A stretch of 64,000 nt of DNA, from positions 558,001 through 622,000 of the forward strand of contig NZ_WHVL01000002.1 of NCBI RefSeq assembly GCF_020622355.1, read 5' to 3'. The notes under the pieces were generated by a model. The model did no database searches. It worked only from the letters and a program-made list of their open reading frames with translations, and was not told the origin of the DNA. The DNA comes from Vreelandella malpeensis. Lineage in GTDB: Bacteria; Pseudomonadota; Gammaproteobacteria; Pseudomonadales; Halomonadaceae. Positions 20,371-28,773 of this stretch are shown one piece after another. The translations under genes were made by a program, and so were the position numbers. Numbering within the stretch: position 1 is the stretch's first letter; each line of letters begins with the position of its first letter.

Positions 20371-20400
20371 CGAAGAAGGGGCCAGATGGCCCCTTCTTCG
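20371..20400. terminator. Strong bidirectional terminator
   Basis: A 13-bp perfect stem (CGAAGAAGGGGCC, loop AGAT, matching arm) lies between the convergent GTPase and PRISE-like reductase genes. An A6 run on its left supplies a T run for leftward transcripts; TTCTTCG lies on the right. Confidence 0.9.
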
Positions 20401-20414
20401 TGCACCGATAAAGC

Positions 20415-21473
20415 TCAGGGAATGAGGCGCTCGGCGCGCAGGCGAGTGAACAGATCGAAAAACGCGGCGCGGGTTTCGCGAAAATGGTCGAAGCCGAACT
20501 CGCGCATCTTGGTCACGTCGTTGACACACTCCTGCTCGCGGCCCAGATCGGCATCCGAGTGCCACCAGGAGACGAGCTTGGTGACCTCCGGCTCGGCCAA
20601 ATCGTGCTTCTCGGCGATCTGGCGCCAGACACCGGCACTATCCTTCATCTGCTCTTCCAGCGGCGTTGGCGTGTCGGGGCATTCGGCCACGTCCAGCTCG
20701 AAGAACTCACCGATTTCCTGCCACATCCGGCGCCAACGGAAGATGTCGCCGTTGACGGTGTTGAACGCTTCGTTGTGCGCGCCCGGCGTGGTGGCCGCCC
20801 ACTCCATCTGGCGCGCCAGTACCAGCGCGTCGGTCAAATCGGTCAGCGCGTTCCACTGGGTCTGCGAGCCCGGGAAGGTGAACGGCTGGCCGGTTTCCTT
20901 GCAGATCGAGGCATAGACGGCCAGCGTCGTGCCCATGTTCATGGCGTTGCCGACGGCATAGCCGATCACCGTGTGCGGGCGGTGTACGTTCCAGCTGAAT
21001 CCGTCGCGCTCGGCGGCAGCGAACAAGGTGTCTTCCAAGGCGTAGTAGAAGTTGTCGCCGGGCACGCGCGGTGCGGACTCGCGAAACGGCGTCTCTACCT
21101 TACCGCTGCCATAGCTCTCGAAAGAGCCCAGGTACTGCTTGGTGCCGGTAACCAGTGAAACGTGCTGGATCTTTCTGCTCTGCAGGGCGTCGAGCAGGTT
21201 CTGCATCATGGCGCCGTTGGCCTTGACGTTCTCCTTTTCGCTGTCCCGCTTGATCCAGGTGCAGTAGAACACGTGGGTAATGGGCAGATCGGCCAGGGCC
21301 TTTTCGGTTGCGTCACGATCGAGCAGGTCCGCCGTGACGGGAATGACGCCGCTTTGCTCGGTCGCACGACGCGATAGCCCGTAAACGGTCCAGCCGCTGG
21401 CGTTGAGATAGCTTGCCAGATTACCGCCGGTAATGCCCGTGGCGCCTACCACGAGCGCGTTGCCTGTACGCAT
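20415..21473 (-). CDS. PRISE-like NAD(P)-dependent SDR reductase
   Basis: 352 residues, an extended short-chain dehydrogenase. The nucleotide-binding motif is ALVVGATGITGGNLASYL. Features of the PRISE group (progesterone 5-beta-reductase/iridoid synthase type, enone reductases) are visible: NVKANGAMMQNLLDAL, TGTKQYLGS, PFRESAPRVPGDNFYYALED where PRISE proteins have NFYY, and WNVHRPHTVIGYAVGNAMNMG. It probably reduces an activated C=C bond of a small enone with NADPH; the natural substrate is unknown. It is divergent from a LysR regulator, which likely controls it. Confidence 0.85.
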   Translation of the reverse strand: MRTGNALVVGATGITGGNLASYLNASGWTVYGLSRRATEQSGVIPVTADLLDRDATEKALADLPITHVFYCTWIKRDSEKENVKANGAMMQNLLDALQSRKIQHVSLVTGTKQYLGSFESYGSGKVETPFRESAPRVPGDNFYYALEDTLFAAAERDGFSWNVHRPHTVIGYAVGNAMNMGTTLAVYASICKETGQPFTFPGSQTQWNALTDLTDALVLARQMEWAATTPGAHNEAFNTVNGDIFRWRRMWQEIGEFFELDVAECPDTPTPLEEQMKDSAGVWRQIAEKHDLAEPEVTKLVSWWHSDADLGREQECVNDVTKMREFGFDHFRETRAAFFDLFTRLRAERLIP

Positions 21474-21602
21474 GATGCCTCCTTCGATGAACGTGTACTG
21501 CCCGCCTTTCTCAAGATCTTGCGACCTTGTTCACCGCGAGCGATAGCATTCATTCTGGTAAGAGGCATCAGTTGCTACAATTGGAAAAATCGCAAATATT
21601 TA

Positions 21603-21617
21603 TTGCATCAGGTGCAA
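21603..21617 (+). promoter_or_regulatory. T-N11-A palindrome, probable LysR-type operator
   Basis: TTGCATCAGGTGCAA has 5-bp inverted arms and contains the T-N11-A core of LysR-family sites. It lies in the divergent reductase-LysR spacer, five bases before the LysR start codon, a position suited to autorepression and divergent control. Confidence 0.55.
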
Positions 21618-21621
21618 CTCG

Positions 21622-22569
21622 ATGGATCTCAATGCCCTGCGCGTGTTCGAGCGCGTCGCCGCCACCGGAAGCTTCACGGCGACCGCGCACCACTTTCACC
21701 GCGCGGTTTCGTCCATTTCACGTCAGATCACGGCGCTGGAAGAGTCGCTGGGTCAGCAGCTGCTTTATCGCCACACGCGCGCGGTGACCCTGACCGAGGC
21801 CGGCGAGCGCTATTACCGCAATATCCGTGAAATTCTCGACCAGCTCGACCTGGCGACGGAAGCTCTGCAAGCGCCGGACAGCGAGCCTTCCGGGCTTTTG
21901 CGCATCAACGCGCCGGTGGCCTTCGGTCAGCGCCAGATCGTGCCGATCCTGCACCGTTTTCAGCGCCGCCACCCCGCCATCAAGGCAGAGCTGATGCTGA
22001 CCGACCGACTGACCGACCCGGTAAAAGAGAGTATCGATATCACCTTCCGGGTCGGCGAGCTTTCGGACACCACGCTGGTGGCAAGGCGTCTGGCGCCCAT
22101 GAACTACGTGGTGGCGGCCGCTCCCGCCTACCTCGAGCGCTACGGAACCCCGCAGACGCCCGAGTCGCTTTGCCAGCACGACTGCCTGCTCTACCAGGGT
22201 GAAATGGGTCGTCAGCGCTGGTACTTCGACCAGCCGGGGCTGGACATTCCCTTGATCTGCAAGGTGGACGGTCCGCTTTACAGCAACAGCGCCGAGAGCC
22301 TGCTGCAGGCCGCGCTGATGGGCCAGGGCCTGGTGATGTTTCCTACCTGGCTGATCGCCGACGAGCTCGCCCGTCAAGCGCTGTTGCCCGTGCTCGAGGC
22401 GTGGCGTGGCGAAGTGGCCCCCATCCGGCGCGACATCCATGTCCTGTACGGCCAGCGACGACTGACCGCCCCCAAGGTCAGTGCTTTCCTGGCGCACCTG
22501 TTCGAAGAGATGGGCGACGTGCCGCCCTGGGATCGCTGGCAAACGCGAAGAGCGAAACAAGCACCGTGA
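21622..22569 (+). CDS. LysR-family transcriptional regulator
   Basis: 315 residues. The N-terminal winged HTH is typical (MDLNALRVFERVAATGSF ... RAVSSISRQITALEESLG ... RHTRAVTLTEAGERYY), followed by a linker helix and a substrate-binding-protein-like effector domain from about 90 with FQRRHPAIKAELMLTD and DITFRVGELSDTTLVARRL, the CrgA/AaeR-like type. It is divergently transcribed from the PRISE-like reductase, with 148 bases between. The inducer is unknown. Confidence 0.92.
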   Translation: MDLNALRVFERVAATGSFTATAHHFHRAVSSISRQITALEESLGQQLLYRHTRAVTLTEAGERYYRNIREILDQLDLATEALQAPDSEPSGLLRINAPVAFGQRQIVPILHRFQRRHPAIKAELMLTDRLTDPVKESIDITFRVGELSDTTLVARRLAPMNYVVAAAPAYLERYGTPQTPESLCQHDCLLYQGEMGRQRWYFDQPGLDIPLICKVDGPLYSNSAESLLQAALMGQGLVMFPTWLIADELARQALLPVLEAWRGEVAPIRRDIHVLYGQRRLTAPKVSAFLAHLFEEMGDVPPWDRWQTRRAKQAP

Positions 22570-22601
22570 CACCTTCTCCGGTAAAGACATCACTACAAAA
22601 A

Positions 22602-22621
22602 AGAGAGGCTGACGCCTCTCT
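22602..22621. terminator. Bidirectional terminator between lysR and the TRAP operon
   Basis: AGAGAGGC-TGAC-GCCTCTCT, a perfect 8-bp stem with an A run on the left, between the convergent LysR and DctM genes. Confidence 0.85.
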
Positions 22622-22632
22622 CGGTTTCACTT

Positions 22633-23943
22633 CTAAAGCATTCGAGGCAGCCAGGTGGCAAGACTCGGGAAGACGACCAGCAGCGCCACCAGCAGCATTG
22701 AACAGAAGATGTAAGGAATGGCGGCCGAATAGATCTCGCGCATGGTGGTTCCGGGGGGCGCCACCCCCTTCATCACGAAGAGCAGAAGCCCCAGAGGCGG
22801 TGTGGAAAAGCTGATCTCCAGCGCCAGCAGCACGATCACGCCGAACCAGATCAGATCGAACCCGAGCGCCTGGGCAAGCGGGAAGAAGATCGGCACGGTC
22901 AGCATCATGATCGATATCTGCTCCATGAAGGTGCCCAGCACCAGGAGCACCGCGAACATCGCTATCAGCATCAGAAGCGGTGAGAGATCGAACCCGGTGG
23001 CCCAGCGGATCAGCCCGCCGGAGGCGCCGGAAAACCCGAGCAGCTGGCTGAAGGTGGCAGAGCCGAACACGATCAGGTACGCCATCAGGGTGACCTTGAG
23101 CGCGCCTACCACGGACTGGGTGAAAGCCGCCCAGGTCATGCAGCGAAACGCGAAGCCCAAGATGATGACTCCCAGCGCCCCGAAGGCGGCGGCTTCAGAG
23201 GGTGTGGCGAAGCCGACCAGCATGAGCGCGACGATGATCACCATCACGCTCAGCATGGGCACGATGTCGGTGACGATCAGCTTGAGCTTGGCGGCAAGCG
23301 GCACGGGCTCGAGCTCGTAGGCCGGAGCGGCCTCCGGGTCACGCCTGGTCTGAATGAAGATGGTGATCATGTAGAAGCCGGCAAGCGTCAATCCCGGGAG
23401 GATACCGGCGATCAACAGCGCCCCGATGTCGATCTTGGCGAGCGTGGCCAGCAGCACTGCCAGCGCCGAGGGCGGAATGATGATCGCAAGCCCACCGGTG
23501 CCCAGGATGGGCCCGATCGCCATCTTCTTCTTGTAGCCCCGGCGCTGCATCTCCGGCACCAGCAGCGATCCCATCAGTGCCGTCGATCCCATGGAGGAGC
23601 CGCTCAGGGTGGAAAACGCGGTGCCGCCGACCACGGTGACGTAGGAGAGCCGTCCGGGTACCTTGCCCATCAGCCGATCCACGGCGTTGAACATCTTCAT
23701 GCCGAGCCCGGTGCGAAAGAAGAGCTCGCCCATCAGCAGAAACAGCGGAATCGGCACGAGGTTGAAGCTCGACAGCGCCCCGAAGCCGTTGTTGAGCATC
23801 TGCATGATGCCCGCCTGGCCGCCCATGAAGTGCCAGGCGCCGATCACGTTGGCGGCGAGAAAGGCGAGCGCAATGGGCGTGCCCACCGCCATGAAGAAAA
23901 GAATCAGCGAGAGTAGAAACGCCAGAGCCAGATACCATTCCAT
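22633..23943 (-). CDS. TRAP transporter large permease (DctM type)
   Basis: 436 residues with about twelve hydrophobic segments, the inner-membrane transport subunit of a tripartite ATP-independent periplasmic transporter, driven by a Na+ gradient in most studied cases. Family stretches include GTAFSTLSGSSMGSTALMGSLLVPEM and GTGGLAIIIPPSALAVLLATLAKIDIGALLIAG. The ATG at 23943 gives the canonical MEWYLALAFLL start and shares its A with the stop of the small permease gene (TAATG). Upstream in-frame codons overlap dctQ and are not used. It is the last gene of the leftward catabolic operon. Confidence 0.94.
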   Translation of the reverse strand: MEWYLALAFLLSLILFFMAVGTPIALAFLAANVIGAWHFMGGQAGIMQMLNNGFGALSSFNLVPIPLFLLMGELFFRTGLGMKMFNAVDRLMGKVPGRLSYVTVVGGTAFSTLSGSSMGSTALMGSLLVPEMQRRGYKKKMAIGPILGTGGLAIIIPPSALAVLLATLAKIDIGALLIAGILPGLTLAGFYMITIFIQTRRDPEAAPAYELEPVPLAAKLKLIVTDIVPMLSVMVIIVALMLVGFATPSEAAAFGALGVIILGFAFRCMTWAAFTQSVVGALKVTLMAYLIVFGSATFSQLLGFSGASGGLIRWATGFDLSPLLMLIAMFAVLLVLGTFMEQISIMMLTVPIFFPLAQALGFDLIWFGVIVLLALEISFSTPPLGLLLFVMKGVAPPGTTMREIYSAAIPYIFCSMLLVALLVVFPSLATWLPRML

Positions 23944-24449
23944 TATTCTTTGATCCCCGCTTCGCCACTGTGAAGAATCTCCCGACCGACGACGAAGCGG
24001 CCGAACTCCACCGCCATCAGGGTGAAACTGACCGGAAAGACGATGGTGAGTATCCACTTGGGCACGAAATACGCGCGCACGTCATAGTCGCTGCGCTCGA
24101 TGTTCATCATGAAAAGATCCAGCCCCTTCCAGGCCAGCACCAGGCTGACCAGTACGCACAAAAGCGCCACCGCCCGACTGAGAACGTTCAATACCGACGG
24201 CGATAGAACGGAGGTGAGCAGTTCGATATGCACGTGCCCCCGCTGGCGCACCAGCCACGGCGCACCCAGCAAGGTGAGATAGAACATGGCGTACTCGGTG
24301 GAGAGAAAGAACCAGGCCGAGGGCTGAAGCCCGAGGTTACGGATCACCACCGACAGCACCACCGCCACCATCAGCCATACCAGCATGATGGCGGCGAGCA
24401 GGGCCATACCGTTCAAGAGCCAAAGATAGCCGCGTCGTACGTAGCGCAT
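23943..24449 (-). CDS. TRAP transporter small permease (DctQ type)
   Basis: 168 residues with four hydrophobic segments (about 11-31, 48-66, 88-110, 133-153), the small membrane subunit that pairs with DctM. The LSTEYAMFYLTLLGAPWLVRQRGHVHIELL segment is characteristic: the conserved Glu and RGHVxI turn are present. It lies between the binding-protein gene and the large permease gene, in the order dctP-dctQ-dctM. Confidence 0.92.
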   Translation of the reverse strand: MRYVRRGYLWLLNGMALLAAIMLVWLMVAVVLSVVIRNLGLQPSAWFFLSTEYAMFYLTLLGAPWLVRQRGHVHIELLTSVLSPSVLNVLSRAVALLCVLVSLVLAWKGLDLFMMNIERSDYDVRAYFVPKWILTIVFPVSFTLMAVEFGRFVVGREILHSGEAGIKE

Positions 24450-24482
24450 AGAAAACCCTGGGCAGCGAGTGCGTCACAAGAA

Positions 24483-24507
24483 AAGCGCAAGGCAACGCCT
24501 TGCGCTT
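24483..24507 (-). terminator. Intercistronic stem-loop between dctP and dctQ
   Basis: An 11-bp perfect stem (AAGCGCAAGGC, loop AAC, matching arm). There is no T run on the minus strand, so it more likely stabilises the upstream binding-protein message and lowers permease expression than fully terminates. Confidence 0.65.
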
Positions 24508-24513
24508 CGCGCG

Positions 24514-25512
24514 TTACAGATCGTTGAACTTCTCGATCAGCTCGTCGTAGTGGGTGAGCCCTGAGGGGTGGCGCTCCATCTGGGTACGCATGCGCGCCCA
24601 GGTGGCTTCCCGGGCGGCCTCGGCGTAGCGCATGGCGGCCTCGCCTTCCAGGGTCACCACGTTCATGCCGTTCTCCTCGAGGGCGGCCTGCTGCTCCACG
24701 GCGAGATCATCGAGGTGCTCGGCGCTGTCGCGCTCGTGCTCGATCGCCACGTCCTGAAGGATCTGCTGGGCTTCGGGGCTCAACTGGTTCCACTTGTCCA
24801 GGTTGACGATCACGCCCATGTCGGTGGAGAAGAAGGCAGGGTCGATACGGTAGTTGAGGAAACTGTCCCAGTTGAGATCTTGAAGGCCGATCTGGGTCCA
24901 GCCGGTGGCGTTGACCACGCTGCGCTCCAGCGCCGAGTAGACGTCGGTGGTGGGCAGGCTGATCGGTTGGGCGCCGAGGTAGTCCTGGAAGAAGGCGTCG
25001 TAGACCGGGTTGCTGCGCAGGCGCAGCCCCGAGATGCTCAGGTTGCCCTCGCCGTCGAGCTTGGGCTCTTCGATGGTGTAGAGGTTGTAGCTCACGCCGC
25101 TGTCGAACCAGCCCAGGTAGTAGGTGCCCATCTTCTGCTGGTGAATGTCGTTGAGCAGATCGAGGCCGCCGTTTTCCCGCGCGTAGATGGCATTGGTGTT
25201 CGAGGCGACCATGGCGTCGCGCTCGGGCACGGTACCGGCGTAGAAACTCGCTGCGGTGTAGGCCATGTCCACCACGCCGTTACGTACCGCGTCGGGCTGC
25301 TCGGAAAGACCGATGACCTCGGGGCCGCCACGCACGTTGATCTGCACCACCCCTTCACCGCGCTCGTTCACCTTGTCCACGAACTCGAGAAAGCTCTGGG
25401 TGTAGATCAGCGACGGGGGGAAGGCGTGAACCGCGGTGATCTGGTCGAGGGCGAAGGCCTGGGTAGCACCCAGTGCGGTCAGCACGCCGAGGGTCAGGGT
25501 TGTTTTTTTCAT
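24514..25512 (-). CDS. TRAP transporter substrate-binding protein (DctP type)
   Basis: 332 residues with a signal peptide of 21 residues (MKKTTLTLGVLTALGATQAFA, cut before LDQ). The mature protein is a periplasmic solute receptor of the DctP fold; conserved features include the LRLRSNPVYDAFFQDYLGAQPISLP stretch, in which the Arg of the LRSNP motif normally salt-bridges a ligand carboxylate, then the YSALERSVVNATGW helix. A carboxylated or carboxylate-like ligand is therefore likely. It sits downstream of leuD-like on the same strand, in the operon led by the LeuC-type gene. Confidence 0.92.
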   Translation of the reverse strand: MKKTTLTLGVLTALGATQAFALDQITAVHAFPPSLIYTQSFLEFVDKVNERGEGVVQINVRGGPEVIGLSEQPDAVRNGVVDMAYTAASFYAGTVPERDAMVASNTNAIYARENGGLDLLNDIHQQKMGTYYLGWFDSGVSYNLYTIEEPKLDGEGNLSISGLRLRSNPVYDAFFQDYLGAQPISLPTTDVYSALERSVVNATGWTQIGLQDLNWDSFLNYRIDPAFFSTDMGVIVNLDKWNQLSPEAQQILQDVAIEHERDSAEHLDDLAVEQQAALEENGMNVVTLEGEAAMRYAEAAREATWARMRTQMERHPSGLTHYDELIEKFNDL

Positions 25513-25655
25513 GGAGGGTCTCCTGCACGATGTTGTCTTTGAAAGCGCTTGTTGTCGTGATATCGCGAAAAGGCGTGCGTCGCTTCTTGTTTGCGTGATT
25601 CTTTATTGATGAAAACGGGCTGGTCAATGAAACCGGGGGCCGTTTGCCGTGCCGT

Positions 25656-26285
25656 TCACCCCTTGCCGATCAGCTCGGCACCGGGCGCCCGCGCCCAAGG
25701 GAACCGCTCGGCGTAGCGCGTGGCGAACGCATCGATCTCGCCTTGATGCTGGCGGGTCATGTCGATGTCGTCCCAGCCGTTGAGGAGCTTGGTGCGCCAT
25801 ACCGGATTGATGCTGAAACCGACCTCAACTTCCGCTGCGCGAAGGCGCTGCTCGACCAGGTCGACCTCGATGCCCTGAACGTCTACCAGCGCCGCGAGCA
25901 GCCGCTCGGCGTCGTCCTCTTCCACCACCGCCGGCAGCAGGCCGTTGTTGACCGCATTGGAGGCGAAGATATCGCCGAAACTCGGCGCAATGACGCAGCG
26001 AAAACCGCCGTCGACCAAGGCATAGACTGCCGCCTCCCGGGAGGAGCCCGCGCCGAAGTTACGCCGGCTCACCAGCACCTCAGCGCGCTCGGCGCCGGGC
26101 TTGTTGAGGGCGAAGTCCACATCGAGCCCGCCCTCGGCATCCCTGCGCACATCGAACAGCAGAAACTGCCCGTAGCCCACGCTTCGCGGCTCCTTCATGA
26201 AGCGCGCGGGAATCAACTGATCCGTGTCCACATTGGCCACGGCCAGGCCGATGCCCGGGGCGGTCAGAATATCGAGGGGTTTCAT
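25656..26285 (-). CDS. LeuD-type hydro-lyase small subunit (3-isopropylmalate dehydratase family)
   Basis: 209 residues, the swivelling small subunit of an aconitase-superfamily dehydratase. NVDTDQLIPARFMK and SRRNFGAGSSREAAVYAL are the family signatures. The start overlaps the LeuC-type stop as ATGA. The gene is next to a TRAP transporter and a catabolic cluster, and no leuA or leuB is nearby, so I favour a degradative hydratase acting on a maleate- or citraconate-like diacid (compare dimethylmaleate hydratase DmdB) over leucine synthesis. Biosynthetic LeuD remains possible if no other copy exists in the genome. Confidence 0.88.
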   Translation of the reverse strand: MKPLDILTAPGIGLAVANVDTDQLIPARFMKEPRSVGYGQFLLFDVRRDAEGGLDVDFALNKPGAERAEVLVSRRNFGAGSSREAAVYALVDGGFRCVIAPSFGDIFASNAVNNGLLPAVVEEDDAERLLAALVDVQGIEVDLVEQRLRAAEVEVGFSINPVWRTKLLNGWDDIDMTRQHQGEIDAFATRYAERFPWARAPGAELIGKG

Positions 26286-27712
26286 GGGGTGTCTCCCGAG
26301 GATAGGCTCGTCGCGACCAGCGCGCGCACGTCGCTCAACCGGCCTTCCACGGCGGCGGCGGCCACCATGGCCGGGGACATCAGATGGGTGCGTGCGCCCG
26401 GCCCCTGGCGACCCTTGAAGTTGCGATTGGTGGTGGAGGCACAGCGCTCGCCCTTGGGCACCGTGTCGCCGTTCATCCCCACGCACATGGAGCAGCCCGA
26501 GTGGCGCCACTCGAGTCCCGCCTCGACGAAGATACGGTCGAGCCCTTCGGCCTCGGCCTGGCGCTTCACCTGGGTGGAGCCTGGGGATACGATCCCCGGC
26601 ACCCGGCTCTTGCGACCGCTCAGCACCGCCGCCGCCGCGCGCAGATCCTCGATTCGTGCATTGGTGCAGGACCCGATGAAGACCCGGTCGATGGCGATGT
26701 CGGTCAGCTTCTGTCCGGGCGTGAGCCCCATGTAATCGAGGCTATCGCGAATCTGGCGCGCCCTGGCACGGTCTTCGCTGTCCTCCGGCACCGGCACGCA
26801 GCGGTCGATCGGCAGCGCCTCCTCCGGGGAGACGCCCCAGGTCACGGTCGGAGTGATCTCGGCGGCATCGATGGCGATCTCGAGATCGAAGGTGGCGCCG
26901 GGATCGCTTGCAAGCGTGGACCAGTAGGCACAGGCCTTGGTGAACGCTTCTCCCTTGGGGCTATAAGAGCGATCCTTCAGGTAGTCGAAGGTGGTCTGGT
27001 CCGGGGCGATCATGCCGCAGCGCCCACCGCCTTCGATGGAGAGGTTGCAAAGGGTGAGTCGCGCTTCCATGGAGAGCGCGCGAATCGCCTCCCCGGCGTA
27101 CTCGATGGCATAGCCGCGAGCGCCGTCGGCGCCCAGCCGGGCGATCCAGGTCAAGGCGATGTCCTTGGCGGTCACGCCCGGGGCAAGGCGCCCCTCGAGG
27201 GTGATGCGCATGACCTTGGGTTTGGTCTGCCAGAGGGTCTGGGTGGCCAGCACGTGGGCGACTTCCGAGGCACCGATGCCGAAGGCGATGCTGCCAAAGG
27301 CGCCATGGGTCGCGGTATGGCTGTCGCCACAGACCATGATCAGCCCCGGTAGGGTCAGCCCCTGCTCGGGCCCCATGACGTGGACGATACCCTGGCGCGG
27401 GTCGTCAAGACCGAAAAGGGTCACGCCGTGGCGCGTTGTATTGTCGGTGAGCTGCTCGATCATCGAGCGCACCTTGGCATCGTCGACCTGCTCGAGGCTT
27501 CGCGACCGGGTCGGCACGTAATGGTCGGCGATGCCGAAGGTCAGCGCGGGGCGGGCCACGGGCAGTTCACGCTCGGCCAGCTTGTTGAAAGCGTGGAAGG
27601 AGCCTTCGTGCACGAAGTGGCGGTCGATCCATAGAAGGCTCTGGCCGCTTTCACTGCGGTGCACCTCGTGGGCGCGCCACACCTTGTCGAATAGCGTTGT
27701 CGGGGTACTCAT
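26282..27712 (-). CDS. LeuC-type hydro-lyase large subunit (3-isopropylmalate dehydratase family)
   Basis: 476 residues, the [4Fe-4S] subunit of an aconitase-family dehydratase. Cluster ligands are visible in FIGSCTNARIEDL and HSGCSMCVGMN; other motifs are HVMGPEQGLTLPG, VCGDSHTATHGAFGS and CASTTNRNFKGRQGPG. It is close to biosynthetic LeuC but departs at usually conserved places, for example GGGRCGMIAPDQ (E. coli MGAKAGLVAPDE), IEYAGEAI and DHYVPT. ATG 27712 gives the family N-terminus MSTPTTLFDKVW; the open frame continues upstream through two tandem repeats but lacks family similarity. It is the first gene of the leftward operon. Confidence 0.9.
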   Translation of the reverse strand: MSTPTTLFDKVWRAHEVHRSESGQSLLWIDRHFVHEGSFHAFNKLAERELPVARPALTFGIADHYVPTRSRSLEQVDDAKVRSMIEQLTDNTTRHGVTLFGLDDPRQGIVHVMGPEQGLTLPGLIMVCGDSHTATHGAFGSIAFGIGASEVAHVLATQTLWQTKPKVMRITLEGRLAPGVTAKDIALTWIARLGADGARGYAIEYAGEAIRALSMEARLTLCNLSIEGGGRCGMIAPDQTTFDYLKDRSYSPKGEAFTKACAYWSTLASDPGATFDLEIAIDAAEITPTVTWGVSPEEALPIDRCVPVPEDSEDRARARQIRDSLDYMGLTPGQKLTDIAIDRVFIGSCTNARIEDLRAAAAVLSGRKSRVPGIVSPGSTQVKRQAEAEGLDRIFVEAGLEWRHSGCSMCVGMNGDTVPKGERCASTTNRNFKGRQGPGARTHLMSPAMVAAAAVEGRLSDVRALVATSLSSGDTP

Positions 27713-27749
27713 CGTTCGCTGTCCCGGCCTGTGCCGCTGCGGGCACACT

Positions 27750-27791
27750 TTTATTGATATGGGCGTATCGTTTATTGATCTTGGCGTATCG
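27750..27791. repeat. Tandem 21-bp direct repeat upstream of the LeuC-type gene
   Basis: Two head-to-tail 21-base units (27750-27770 and 27771-27791) with 19 of 21 positions equal, each starting TTTATTGAT and ending GGCGTATCG. They lie 38-79 bases before the LeuC-type start, within its leader. They may be a binding site for a second regulator or a translational element. Confidence 0.75.
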
Positions 27792-27890
27792 TTGGGCCTG
27801 TCTGGGAGCGAGGCTGCCTCCCCTGTCACCCCCATACAACTAGCGCAGTTGCTACCGACGGGTCAAATGTATTTTTTGTTTTTTTAAATC

Positions 27891-27908
27891 TGTATTAAAT
27901 TTAATACA
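27891..27908. promoter_or_regulatory. 18-bp palindromic operator 1 (probable GntR site)
   Basis: TGTATTAAATTTAATACA is a perfect palindrome 180 bases upstream of the LeuC-type gene and just past the gntR stop. It matches operator 2 (28804-28821) at 16 of 18 positions. AT-rich palindromes with conserved outer GTAT/ATAC halves fit GntR/HutC-type regulators. A -10-like TAATAC lies inside it on the leftward strand. Confidence 0.8.
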
Positions 27909-27919
27909 TATGGAGCGAG

Positions 27920-28735
27920 TCACGACACGCCATCGGCGGGCGCCCCCCCGACTCTCGGCTCCCAATAGCGCGAGCTGTCATCGCCGTTGCGCTCCAGGTC
28001 GATCTGGAACCGGTAGCGGTCGGGGCGATAGAACGCCTCGAGATGCTCGACGCCCAGCCCCTGTTCATCGAAGACCACACGGGTCAGCGCGATCAGGGGA
28101 GAGCCGACCGATACCTCAAGCGCCTGGGCGATCTCGTGTCCTGCCAGGGTGGCGGAAATGGACTGGGAGGCATGATCCACCTTGACGCCGCTGCGCTCGA
28201 GCAGCTCGAACAAAGGCGTATTGGCCAGATCCATCTCGTCGTAATGCAGGGCGATGGACTCGGGCACGTGAGTCACCAGATAAGAGAACGGTTTCTCGTC
28301 GATCATGCGCACCCGCACCGAGCGTTGTGCCCGGCTACCCGGGGCCATGCCCAGACGCTCGCCCACCGGCGCTGGCGGCGGCCCGTAGCCGAACTCCAGA
28401 AGCCGTACCTGAGAGGCTTGGCTCATCTTGCGCATGTTGGGCATCAGATTCGAGACGCTGGCCGTCATCACCGTGGCGTCAAGCGGCTGTTCGAGTACCA
28501 CCGTTCCCACGCCGGCCTGGCGCCGTACAAGACCCGCCGCATCCAGCGCTTGAATGGCGCGGCGTACCGTCACCCTCGAGACACCGTGCTGCTCGGCCAG
28601 CTTGTTCTCGCCGGGCAGCTTGCTACCCGCCGACAGCCGCCCACTCAGGATCGCATCCTTGAGCAGCAGATAGATGCGATGCGACTTCGTTCCCCCCACT
28701 GCACTGCCATGGCGCTGGCTCACTCCCTGGCTCAT
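27920..28735 (-). CDS. GntR-family regulator, HutC subfamily
   Basis: 271 residues. The N-terminal winged HTH (about 18-85) reads SHRIYLLLKDAILSGRLSAG, LPGENKLAEQHGVSRVTVRRAI and LDAAGLVRRQAGVGTVV. The UTRA ligand-binding domain follows (about 105-250: RSVRVRMIDEKPFSYLVTHVPE, SGVKVDHASQSISATLAG, LEHLEAFYRPDRYRFQIDL). HutC-type regulators usually repress small-molecule catabolic operons and are released by the substrate or an intermediate. A strong GGAGAGA site precedes the ATG. The gene lies between two operons and is flanked by two matching 18-bp palindromes, so it probably controls both and itself. Confidence 0.93.
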   Translation of the reverse strand: MSQGVSQRHGSAVGGTKSHRIYLLLKDAILSGRLSAGSKLPGENKLAEQHGVSRVTVRRAIQALDAAGLVRRQAGVGTVVLEQPLDATVMTASVSNLMPNMRKMSQASQVRLLEFGYGPPPAPVGERLGMAPGSRAQRSVRVRMIDEKPFSYLVTHVPESIALHYDEMDLANTPLFELLERSGVKVDHASQSISATLAGHEIAQALEVSVGSPLIALTRVVFDEQGLGVEHLEAFYRPDRYRFQIDLERNGDDSSRYWEPRVGGAPADGVS

Positions 28736-28773
28736 CTGTTCTCTCCTACGTCTTATAAAAATTCACGCTTCCC

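Noticed and set aside
25656..27712. Calling these genes leuC and leuD of leucine synthesis
   Set aside because: No leuA, leuB or leucine-type leader nearby, operon shared with a TRAP transporter, and a GntR-type operator; kept as family-level calls.
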